Part shown: positions 16,896-23,232 of the stretch, piece by piece
Layout of the letters: every line of letters begins with the position of its first letter
How positions within the stretch are numbered: position 1 is the first letter of the stretch
Source: Pseudomonadota bacterium
Lineage (GTDB): Bacteria > Pseudomonadota > Gammaproteobacteria > Pseudomonadales > Azotimanducaceae
Length of the DNA stretch: 47,347 nt
Direction: 5' to 3'
NCBI GenBank assembly: GCA_022571865.1
Contig: JACZXA010000007.1
Location: 1-47,347 of the forward strand
The notes under the pieces: model-generated
What the model was told of the DNA's origin: nothing
Databases searched by the model: none
The model's input: only the letters and a program-made list of their open reading frames with translations
Made by a program: the position numbers and the translations under genes

Positions 16896-17582
16896 ATGAA
16901 ACCTTTCATTCTTGCTTCCAGCGTCGTTCTCGCTGGCGCCCTTTTCGTTTCGGCGGGTGCCCAGGCCGATAGCCCCTACCCGTTGTGGATGTCTCAGGAC
17001 GACAACAGCGTAAAGATCAGCGATTCGTTGAACCGAACCTCTACGTATGCGCCGGTATCAACCTATGCGCCCGTGTCTGACGACGACACCACCACGACAA
17101 CGACCACAACAACCTCTTCGGACGACGACTTCTGGTACAGCAACCGTCAATGGTGGAGCACCGATTTACGGTTCACTCAGCAGACGCCCACCGTCACCTC
17201 CTACGACGATATCGATCAGCGCGGCCACACGGGTTATAACGGTGCTTCCAGCAGTGCATCTGGCCCCATAACCGCAGTACGCGGTGGACCGACCAATGTA
17301 GTCGCCGGTAACGAGCAGACGACGGTTTTCGGTCACCAGATCACCAACATCAACCAGAATCCGAGCAACACGGCCGTTGTGGGTGGCGATGCTTATGGTC
17401 TCGTCCAGTCCATCCGCATGGCGGCTGGTGATATGGACTCCCCAAGAGGCATTTTTGGATCTGAAATCGGTCGCACCAGCGCCGATATCTATGCTCCGGT
17501 ATCGAGCGGCGCTAGCGCCAACCAGGCACAGAGCGGGCCCGTCAGCAACTCTGTTGTAGACCCGGTTGATATCAGCTTCTAA
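16896..17582 (+). CDS. Secreted low-complexity protein with YAPVS repeats
   Basis: A 228-residue protein with a standard signal peptide (MKPFILASSVVLAGALFVSA, cleavage near AQA-DSPYP). The mature part carries TSTYAPVSTYAPVSDDD, then nine consecutive Thr, SSDDD, an aromatic stretch (FWYSNRQWWS), and a Gly/Asn/Gln/Ser-rich C-terminal half (NVVAGNEQTTVFGHQITNIN). A third YAPVS copy lies near the end. The composition fits an extracellular structural or adhesive protein. I do not see the CsgA-type curlin repeat. It has its own ECF-type promoter and a strong terminator, so it may be the most abundantly made protein of the block. The family is not recognised. Confidence 0.76.
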   Translation: MKPFILASSVVLAGALFVSAGAQADSPYPLWMSQDDNSVKISDSLNRTSTYAPVSTYAPVSDDDTTTTTTTTTSSDDDFWYSNRQWWSTDLRFTQQTPTVTSYDDIDQRGHTGYNGASSSASGPITAVRGGPTNVVAGNEQTTVFGHQITNINQNPSNTAVVGGDAYGLVQSIRMAAGDMDSPRGIFGSEIGRTSADIYAPVSSGASANQAQSGPVSNSVVDPVDISF

Positions 17583-17600
17583 GAACCCTCCCTATCCACT

Positions 17601-17623
17601 GGGGGCTTCGGCCCCCTTTTTTT
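17601..17623 (+). terminator. Strong rho-independent terminator with UUCG loop
   Basis: A perfect GGGGGC/GCCCCC stem is closed by a TTCG tetraloop and followed by seven T residues. It ends transcription of the low-complexity secreted protein and separates it from the three genes that follow, perhaps with partial read-through. Confidence 0.92.
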
Positions 17624-17650
17624 ACCTTCATACACGTAACCGGAGGCATC

Positions 17651-18061
17651 ATGAAAAAACTAACTTTTCTCGTCGGGTTCATCCTGGTTTGCACGATGCC
17701 GAGTCTCGTACTGGCGGATCAGGAAGCAGATCAGAAGATGCTGAAGCGCCTTTATGAGGTGCGGATGCGCCTGGATCGGGATCGCCTACAGGCCGACAAC
17801 GAAGCCCGCGCCAATGTGCGTCTCCTTGCCCAGGGCAGATCCATAGCCACCCGGGCAGATAACCCCACCGTGACTCAGATGCGCAACGACATGCGGTTTC
17901 AACTCGCCCAGTTCGCAAACAGCTTCCGTTGTCTGGATGTAGATGTGGAGAACAACGGTGGCAACACCGTAGTCATCTGTGGCGACAACAACGGCAGCGT
18001 TAGCGCTGAGAACACGATTGCCGGAGACGACATCATCACGCTCGTAGGAGGTAACCGATGA
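17651..18061 (+). CDS. Small secreted protein, unknown family (CsgG-neighbour 1)
   Basis: A 136-residue protein with a signal peptide (MKKLTFLVGFILVCTMPSLV, cleavage near LA-DQEAD). The mature N-terminal half is a charged helix (about 25-65). The C-terminal part has two cysteines that could pair (RCLDVD and VICGDN) in an Asn/Gly-rich segment (ENNGGNTVVICGDNNGSVSA) that suggests a beta structure. A good ribosome site (CGGAGG) precedes the ATG. The stop overlaps the next gene (ATGA). Position just upstream of a CsgG-family gene suggests an exported or accessory component, as with small partners of curli and holdfast systems; that is inference from context only. Confidence 0.72.
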   Translation: MKKLTFLVGFILVCTMPSLVLADQEADQKMLKRLYEVRMRLDRDRLQADNEARANVRLLAQGRSIATRADNPTVTQMRNDMRFQLAQFANSFRCLDVDVENNGGNTVVICGDNNGSVSAENTIAGDDIITLVGGNR

Positions 18062-18351
18062 GCCTACCGAAGAAATTGTTAGTTGCCGGGCTGGTCCTCG
18101 CGAGCAGCAACCTCCAGGCGATCCCCCCTGTGCATCATGGAATTGTCGTCGTGGCCGAGTATCGTTTCGACCCAGCGGTGCAACGGTATATGGCCGAGCG
18201 TGAGCTGAAGGCTCTGCCAATCAGCGGCGGCCGGTTGTTTTACCTCGTGCCCGCGTTCAGCGACCCCCTGATCGAGGAAATGCAGATCCGCTACATCGAA
18301 CAGTTGCTGGATAAGCGCCGACCTATTGAACCTCAGGAACGCCAACCGTGA
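18058..18351 (+). CDS. Small secreted protein, unknown family (CsgG-neighbour 2)
   Basis: A 97-residue protein with a signal peptide (LPKKLLVAGLVLASSNLQA). The remainder, about 77 residues, has a short beta strand (GIVVVAEYRF) followed by amphipathic helices (AVQRYMAERELKAL and IEEMQIRYIEQLLDKRRP). It is translationally coupled to the previous gene by a four-base overlap, with a ribosome site (GTAGGAGG) inside that gene. The function is not recognised. The end of the gene contains the shared ECF-type promoter that probably serves the CsgG-family gene. Confidence 0.7.
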   Translation: MSLPKKLLVAGLVLASSNLQAIPPVHHGIVVVAEYRFDPAVQRYMAERELKALPISGGRLFYLVPAFSDPLIEEMQIRYIEQLLDKRRPIEPQERQP

Positions 18352-18355
18352 CCTA
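18326..18355 (+). promoter_or_regulatory. Putative ECF-sigma promoter, site 5 (ahead of the CsgG-family gene)
   Basis: It reads TTGAACC, 15 bases, GTGACCTA, and lies across the last codons of the preceding gene. It ends 40 bases before ATG 18396. It is the weakest match in the -10 box but the -35 box and spacing are exact. Confidence 0.6.
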
Positions 18356-18395
18356 TGTGCCAGATACCGAATTAGCAACCCTGTAGGGGACAAAC

Positions 18396-19397
18396 ATGAA
18401 AATCAATCTTCGACTGGTGGTACTGACCATCATAGCCGTCGCCGCAGCCATTCTTAGCGCAGTTGCGGAAGCCCGAACTCGCGACAATGGCCAACCGAGA
18501 CTCGAGCCGGAGGAAGTTCAAGCGCGGCTTCAGGAGCTGGATTGTCCCCGACCTAAGCCACGAGTAGCCATTTACAGCTTCAACGCGACAGGGAAACTCG
18601 CTGCTTTTGAAGGTTACAACGTTGGCGATGGCCTTGCGGCTCAGCTGGCGACCGAACTGACCCGTACCGGATGTTTCATCGTCCTCGACAGAACCGGACT
18701 GTCCAACGTGTTGCGCGAACAGGAAATGACGCTTGCAGGTGTGGTCAACCGCGAGACCGGTGCCCAAGCCGGGCGGGTGATCGGGGCAGAAGTCATCATC
18801 AAGGGCACCGTTACCGAATTTGAGCCCAACAAGCGCGGACGTGGTTTGACTCTGGGACTTGGTTTGCCGAACACGCCGCTCGGTATTCGCCTTGGTCGCA
18901 ATAGCGCGACCGCACACGTCGCGCTCGACCTGAGCATCGTCGATGCCACAACGGGCCGAGTGAAGTTTGCCCACCGGGTGGAGGCGGATTCCAAGTCGGG
19001 AGGTTGGACCATTGGACTCGACTACAAACGTGGCAGCATCGGTGGAGACACGTTTTCCAAATCCCCCCTTGGCATGGCGTCGCGCAACGCGCTTGGCGAG
19101 GCGATCCTGCACATTGCAGCTGATTTGCGGGGGATGCCCTGGCGTGGCCGGGTCGTTGATTCCTCAGAGAACATGATCTTTTTGAACGCCGGGCTCGATA
19201 GTGGAATCCGCGAGGGGGACACCTACCGTGTCTCGACCGTTGTGCGGACATTGATCGATCCTTCGACCGGGCTGCTGCTCGACAACATCGAACGCGAAGT
19301 CGGCCGGGTGCGGATCGTATCGGTAAAAAGCAAATATTCGATTGCCGAGCCGATTGATGGAATTCGGGTGAAACGAGGTGATTACGTACACCTTTAG
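18396..19397 (+). CDS. CsgG-family secretion/surface-assembly protein
   Basis: A 333-residue protein with an N-terminal signal or anchor (about residues 1-25) and a CsgG domain at about 50-245. The domain shows RVAIYSFNATGKL, then GDGLAAQLATELTRTGCFIV, VLREQEMTLAGVV, IGAEVIIKGTVTEFEP and HVALDLSIVDATTGRV, the order seen in CsgG and HfaB. A C-terminal part of about 80 residues (GRVVDSSENMIFLNAGLDSG then REGDTYRV and VKRGDYVHL) resembles the FlgT-C-like domain that follows some CsgG domains. E. coli CsgG is a lipoprotein pore for curlin; here the signal sequence has no lipobox cysteine, so membrane insertion may differ. The substrate is likely one of the secreted proteins of this block. Confidence 0.85.
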   Translation: MKINLRLVVLTIIAVAAAILSAVAEARTRDNGQPRLEPEEVQARLQELDCPRPKPRVAIYSFNATGKLAAFEGYNVGDGLAAQLATELTRTGCFIVLDRTGLSNVLREQEMTLAGVVNRETGAQAGRVIGAEVIIKGTVTEFEPNKRGRGLTLGLGLPNTPLGIRLGRNSATAHVALDLSIVDATTGRVKFAHRVEADSKSGGWTIGLDYKRGSIGGDTFSKSPLGMASRNALGEAILHIAADLRGMPWRGRVVDSSENMIFLNAGLDSGIREGDTYRVSTVVRTLIDPSTGLLLDNIEREVGRVRIVSVKSKYSIAEPIDGIRVKRGDYVHL

Positions 19398-19493
19398 ACG
19401 ACGGGCACGGCTCGATCGTCCCATTGGAACTACGCTGGACGAACCCGTTTGGAACACCCCTGCCGGACCTCATTGAGGAACTGCGGGGTTTTC

Positions 19494-19512
19494 TACCCTC
19501 GGGGTAATTTTT
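19494..19512 (+). terminator. Possible weak terminator after the CsgG-family gene
   Basis: A five-pair stem TACCC/GGGTA with a three-base loop is followed by ATTTTT. The stem is short, and the T run overlaps the next promoter box. Confidence 0.4.
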
Positions 19513-19540
19513 GAACCTGATTCTCACTGCCTGCCACTCA
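19511..19540 (+). promoter_or_regulatory. Putative ECF-sigma promoter, site 6 (ahead of the membrane miniprotein)
   Basis: It reads TTGAACC, 15 bases, GCCACTCA, and ends 32 bases before ATG 19573. The -35 box and spacing are exact; two bases of the -10 box differ from sites 3 and 4. Confidence 0.65.
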
Positions 19541-19572
19541 TTCGATAAGAGAGGCAAGAGGAGATCAGGGAA

Positions 19573-19737
19573 ATGTCAGCAGCAATCATCATCGCAACAA
19601 TGGGAAGCGCTTTCGTACTGATGATCGTCGTCAAGCACATCAGAGATCTGCTGCACCAACGCGAACGAACGTTGATGGCGTATAAGCGTACCCGCATGCG
19701 CCAGGAGCTAGTCCGGTTTGTCCGGGCCCATCGTTAA
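19573..19737 (+). CDS. Membrane miniprotein (54 residues), unknown function
   Basis: A short frame MSAAIIIATMGSAFVLMIVV continues with KHIRDLLHQRERTLMAYKR and an Arg-rich end. One hydrophobic helix (about residues 3-20) is followed by a basic amphipathic helix, a type II-like small membrane protein of the kind that modulates larger membrane proteins or sensors. Evidence that it is real: a ribosome site (GAGGAGATCAGGG) right before the ATG, a shared ECF-type promoter 32 bases upstream, and no competing frame. The family is not recognised. Its end at 19737 leaves 169 bases before ribH. Confidence 0.6.
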   Translation: MSAAIIIATMGSAFVLMIVVKHIRDLLHQRERTLMAYKRTRMRQELVRFVRAHR

Positions 19738-19906
19738 CACGACGAGCACGACATTCATAAGATGTAACTCTCCTGACCAACCTTATTGGAGAGGGCGTAC
19801 AACGTGACCTTACGATCCCATCGTCAAGCTAGTGTTTGCTGCCATTTCCAGTATGCTAACCATCCCCCTGTGAATACCTGTTGCAGACCTGTGGCTAAGG
19901 AGTCTC

Positions 19907-20395
19907 GTGGCACAGACCGCTGTTGATCTCTCCAAGCTTCCCACAATCGAAAACCCGGGCAGGATCGCGATTCTCAAATCCAAGTGGTATTCGGAACTGG
20001 TCGACAGCCTGGCGAGCGCTTGTGAGGGCGTTTTGCGCGACAAGGGATATGACCGCATCGAAACTCACACCTTACCGGGCTCGTTAGAACTGCCGTTGGC
20101 CGCCGCCGATCTCCTGGCGAACGACCCGGCGAACGAAATAGATGCCGTGATCTGCTTTGGGATAATCCTCAAGGGCGAAACTCTGCACTTCGAGATGATC
20201 TCCAACGAGTGTATCCGGGGGCTTGGCGAAGTGTCGCTCAAATACCGGCGACCCGTGGTGGTGGAGGTCTTACCTGTGTTCAATATGGAAGAAGCGGAAG
20301 CCCGGACGGGTGATAACGAATTCAATAAGGGGTTGGAGGCGGCGGCCGCGGCGATCGAGATGATTCATTGGCGTCGCTCTATCGGCGCAAAATAG
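19907..20395 (+). CDS. ribH: 6,7-dimethyl-8-ribityllumazine synthase
   Basis: A 162-residue enzyme that condenses 5-amino-6-ribitylamino-uracil with 3,4-dihydroxy-2-butanone 4-phosphate, the penultimate step of riboflavin synthesis. Family motifs are PGSLELPLAA, the catalytic loop GETLHFEMI with its histidine, and NEFNKGLEAAAAAIEM. The usual PVxFGVLT segment reads PVVVEVLPVFNMEEAEART, so this copy is somewhat divergent. The start is GTG 19907 with TAAGGAG upstream; no better ATG exists. It is not in the common ribBA-ribH-nusB operon and may be a second or relocated copy. It converges on smpB, 32 bases apart. Confidence 0.87.
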   Translation: MAQTAVDLSKLPTIENPGRIAILKSKWYSELVDSLASACEGVLRDKGYDRIETHTLPGSLELPLAAADLLANDPANEIDAVICFGIILKGETLHFEMISNECIRGLGEVSLKYRRPVVVEVLPVFNMEEAEARTGDNEFNKGLEAAAAAIEMIHWRRSIGAK

Positions 20396-20427
20396 TCTAC
20401 ACGTTTGACGCTAGTTTTTTATACTCC

Positions 20428-20913
20428 CTAAAGGGTCTGCTTCATTAAACGCGCCTTCTGACGACTCCAATCTTTGTCTTTCAGGTCCGCGCGCTTGTCA
20501 TATTGTTTCTTACCTTTGGCAAGCGCGATCTCGCACTTGACCTTGTTGCCCTTCCAATAAAGAGCCGTGGCGATGCAGGCGAAGCCTTTCTGCTGTGTCG
20601 CCGAAAATAGACGGGCGAGTTCTCTCGAGTGGAGCAGCAGCTTGCGCGTCCGCTGCGGATCGGCGACCACGTGTGTGGAGGCGCTGGGTAGCGGCGTAAT
20701 GGTGGCACCGAGCAACCACGCCTCCCCGTTACGAAGCAGCACGTAGCTATCGGGAAGCTGCGCTTTACCCGCGCGCATGCTCTTCACCTCCCAGCCTTCT
20801 AGAACCAAACCCGCTTCGAATCGCTCTTCCAGGTGATAGTCGAACTTCGCTCGCTTGTTCAATGCGATGGTGTTGGTGAGTGCACGTTTCTTTTTGGTGG
20901 TCTTTTTCGCCAT
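20428..20913 (-). CDS. smpB: SsrA-binding protein SmpB
   Basis: A 161-residue RNA-binding protein required to load tmRNA into stalled ribosomes. Recognisable segments are [49 protein letters not shown], the [12 protein letters not shown] core and the basic C-terminal tail [20 protein letters not shown] that enters the decoding site. The start is set at [11 protein letters not shown], which matches the family; the frame continues upstream for about 59 codons but that part overlaps the divergent transporter gene and is not family-like. In many relatives smpB adjoins ssrA; here they are separated by the accessory block. Confidence 0.97.
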   Translation of the reverse strand: MAKKTTKKKRALTNTIALNKRAKFDYHLEERFEAGLVLEGWEVKSMRAGKAQLPDSYVLLRNGEAWLLGATITPLPSASTHVVADPQRTRKLLLHSRELARLFSATQQKGFACIATALYWKGNKVKCEIALAKGKKQYDKRADLKDKDWSRQKARLMKQTL

Positions 20914-20995
20914 GCATAGATTATAGGGGTGCGGTTGTGACGGTAATAGCGTTGCGCCACAATGCGCCGCCAACGGGGTGTGCATTGGGGCAGAG

Positions 20996-22384
20996 ATGGC
21001 GAAAGATACCGAATCCAGGCATGGCATGTGGTCCAGCAGCTGGATCTTTGTTCTGGCGGCTGCGGGTTCCGCCGTTGGTCTGGGGAACATCTGGAAATTT
21101 CCCTACATCACCGGCGAAAACGGTGGTGGGGCTTTTGTTTTGCTCTATCTGGGATGCGTCACACTCGTGGGTATTCCGATCATGATGGCCGAAGTGCTGA
21201 TCGGTCGCGAAGGCCGTTACAGCCCCATCAACACGGTGCGTGCGCTGATTCAGCAGCATAAGAGCAGTTCCATGTGGGTGATCATCGGCTGGATGGGCAT
21301 GTTGGCCGGTTTTCTCATTCTCTCCTACTACGCGGTGATCGCCGGCTGGGCCCTTCACTACATCGTGCAGTTGGCGAATGGCAGCTTCGATGGGGCAACC
21401 GCCGAATTTGCCAACGATGCGTTTGATAGCTTTCTTGCGGATCCCTGGCGCATGGTTTTCTGGCAGACCGTATTTATGGTCGCGACGATATTCATTGTCG
21501 CTCGTGGAGTGACGAAAGGGCTGGAAACAGCCATCCGTTGGTTCATGCCGATGTTGTTGATCCTACTTGTCGTGTTGCTGGGCTATGGAGTTACCTCCGG
21601 TGGATTCGAACAAGGCTTCGATTTCATGTTCAGCTTCCACTGGGAAAGCGTCACGGCCGAGTCGGTGCTCATCGCCATGGGTCAGGCGTTTTTCACCTTG
21701 AGCCTTGGCATGGGTGCCATCATGGCTTACGGCGCTTACATGCCGAGCAACGCGTCCATAACCAAAACGGTGGTAACCATAGCGGTGCTGGATACGGTCG
21801 TCGCCATCGCAGCGGGGTTGGCCATCTTTCCGATCGTATTTGCCAACGGGTTGGAGCCGAGCCAGGGTCCAGGGCTCATGTTCGTGACGATCCCGCTGGC
21901 ATTCGGCCAGATGCCGTTGGGAGCCTTGTTTGGTGTAGTTTTCTTCACGCTGGTGAGTTTTGCGGCGATCACTTCGGCCATCTCGCTCACCGAACCGGCA
22001 CTTGCTTATCTGGTGGAAGAATACAATGCCAAGCGTTGGCGCGTGGCAGTCTCTGTGGGCGTCATCTGCTGGGTGCTGGGAATAGGCACCGTATTGTCAT
22101 TCAACCTCTGGTCAGAAACCTACGTTGTGGGTGAACTGACCTTCTGCGGGTTCATCGACTATGTTTCTCAGAACATCATGTTGCCTCTTGGTGGCGTGCT
22201 CATCGCGTTGTTTGCCGCGTACGGGTTGCCGAACACCGTGGTTGGGTCCCAGCTTGGATTGCGGGAAGGTCCATTTGCCTTACTCTGGAAGGTCGTAATC
22301 GGGTTTATTGCGCCGGTGGCTGTACTCATCGTGCTCATTGCGCCGATTTTCGACGTTGTTCTGGAATTCTTGGGCCTTGGCTGA
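20996..22384 (+). CDS. Sodium-dependent transporter, NSS/SNF family
   Basis: A 462-residue integral membrane protein with about 11-12 hydrophobic helices. The N-terminal sodium and substrate site is classical: [19 protein letters not shown], with [10 protein letters not shown] following, and the central [18 protein letters not shown] motif. Members move amino acids or related compounds into the cell with sodium; the substrate cannot be told. The start is ATG 20996 after GGGGCAGAG; six more codons upstream are open but lack a ribosome site. It is divergent from smpB and lies 70 bases before rnfH. Confidence 0.92.
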   Translation: MAKDTESRHGMWSSSWIFVLAAAGSAVGLGNIWKFPYITGENGGGAFVLLYLGCVTLVGIPIMMAEVLIGREGRYSPINTVRALIQQHKSSSMWVIIGWMGMLAGFLILSYYAVIAGWALHYIVQLANGSFDGATAEFANDAFDSFLADPWRMVFWQTVFMVATIFIVARGVTKGLETAIRWFMPMLLILLVVLLGYGVTSGGFEQGFDFMFSFHWESVTAESVLIAMGQAFFTLSLGMGAIMAYGAYMPSNASITKTVVTIAVLDTVVAIAAGLAIFPIVFANGLEPSQGPGLMFVTIPLAFGQMPLGALFGVVFFTLVSFAAITSAISLTEPALAYLVEEYNAKRWRVAVSVGVICWVLGIGTVLSFNLWSETYVVGELTFCGFIDYVSQNIMLPLGGVLIALFAAYGLPNTVVGSQLGLREGPFALLWKVVIGFIAPVAVLIVLIAPIFDVVLEFLGLG

Positions 22385-22454
22385 ATCTCCAGGACGAAGC
22401 GCAGGTAAGTCTGCCGAGCGCAGTTAGTCGACAGGCCGGAACGAGCAGCCCTGC

Positions 22455-22721
22455 ATGAATATCGAAGTCGTCTACGCGCTGCCAGACACCCAAACGGTGC
22501 GCCGCATCGAGCTTGAGTCAGGGGCGACGGTGGCGGATGCCCTTCGGGCGGTATCTGGAATCCCACCATTCGTGGATTTGGTGCTCGAAGAACATACCGT
22601 CGGTGTTTTCGGGGAGCCGGTGGAGGTCAACAGGCCGTTGCAGGATGGTGATCGCGTTGAGATCTATCGAACGCTCGCCGTGGATCCAAAGGAAGCGCGC
22701 CGATTGCGCGCAGACTCCTAA
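22455..22721 (+). CDS. rnfH: RnfH family protein (ubiquitin-like fold, UPF0125)
   Basis: An 88-residue protein, MNIEVVYALPDTQTVRRIEL to RVEIYRTLAVDPKEARRLRA. It matches the RnfH/UPF0125 family, small beta-grasp proteins usually encoded next to bamE (smpA) and the ratA toxin or smpB. The molecular role is unclear; the name derives from a cluster with the Rnf complex. It converges on bamE, overlapping its end by four bases. Its last 15 bases coincide with half of a repeat found elsewhere in the window (CGCGCAGACTCCTAA), so the repeat supplies the stop codon. Confidence 0.9.
   Translation: MNIEVVYALPDTQTVRRIELESGATVADALRAVSGIPPFVDLVLEEHTVGVFGEPVEVNRPLQDGDRVEIYRTLAVDPKEARRLRADS
22707..22721 (+). 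repeat. Partial copy of the 32-base CTAG hairpin repeat at the rnfH end
   Basis: Fifteen bases CGCGCAGACTCCTAA are identical to the 3' half of the hairpin at 23201-23232. The 5' arm is absent. It could be a remnant or a chance match. Confidence 0.45.
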
Positions 22722-23131
22722 CCTGAATTAGCGGTTACTCGCTTCGAAGCGGTGTCTTGTGGTTCCGCTTCCGCCGGTGTCTCACCATCCGGGTGAGACC
22801 CGGTTGGTGCGTAGTCTCCGGTGAAGTAGGCCAGTACGTCGTTCTCGAAGTAAAGGCTCATGCGCTTCTCATCCTCATACACACCAGGTACGACTACGGT
22901 ATAAATATAGTCCCAACGATCTTCGTTGAACGTGTTGCGCGCAACCGGTTCACCCATGACGAACGCGACCTGGCTGCGGGTCATGCCCGGCTTGAGCTGA
23001 TCGATCATCTCCTGAGAAATCAGATTGCCTTGCTGGATGGTGATTTTGAACACGCGGGGCATCTTGGGCATGCTGCAGCTCGCGGCGACCACCAGCAGGG
23101 AACAAATAATGAGCCGGGACAACATACGCAT
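22718..23131 (-). CDS. bamE: Outer membrane assembly lipoprotein BamE (SmpA/OmlA)
   Basis: A 137-residue lipoprotein of the Bam complex, which folds beta-barrel proteins into the outer membrane. The signal peptide ends in a lipobox, VVAASCSMPKMP, with the Cys at about residue 19. The SmpA/OmlA domain follows: YKI-type start (FKITIQQGNLISQEMIDQLK), PGMTRSQVAFVMGEP, then RWDYIYTVV and the strand RMSLYFENDVLAYFTGD. The C-terminal 25 residues are a polar tail. It is the expected neighbour of rnfH. The start ATG at 23131 or the next Met two codons later are both possible. Confidence 0.93.
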   Translation of the reverse strand: MRMLSRLIICSLLVVAASCSMPKMPRVFKITIQQGNLISQEMIDQLKPGMTRSQVAFVMGEPVARNTFNEDRWDYIYTVVVPGVYEDEKRMSLYFENDVLAYFTGDYAPTGSHPDGETPAEAEPQDTASKRVTANSG

Positions 23132-23200
23132 TAACAGCCTGCTCGAGTTTCAAGGCGCCGCATCTTACCGGGGGACCCCTGGCGGTTCAATACATCTGGG

Positions 23201-23232
23201 CTAGGAATCTTTTCTACCGCGCAGACTCCTAA
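23201..23232. repeat. 32-base CTAG hairpin repeat overlapping the recN stop
   Basis: The 5' arm CTAGGAATCT and the 3' arm AGACTCCTAA are nearly perfect inverted repeats around a 12-base loop TTTCTACCGCGC. The same unit is found at 42583-42614 and, altered, at 37157 and 37292. The complement of its 3' end provides the TAG stop of recN (23229-23231). Confidence 0.85.
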
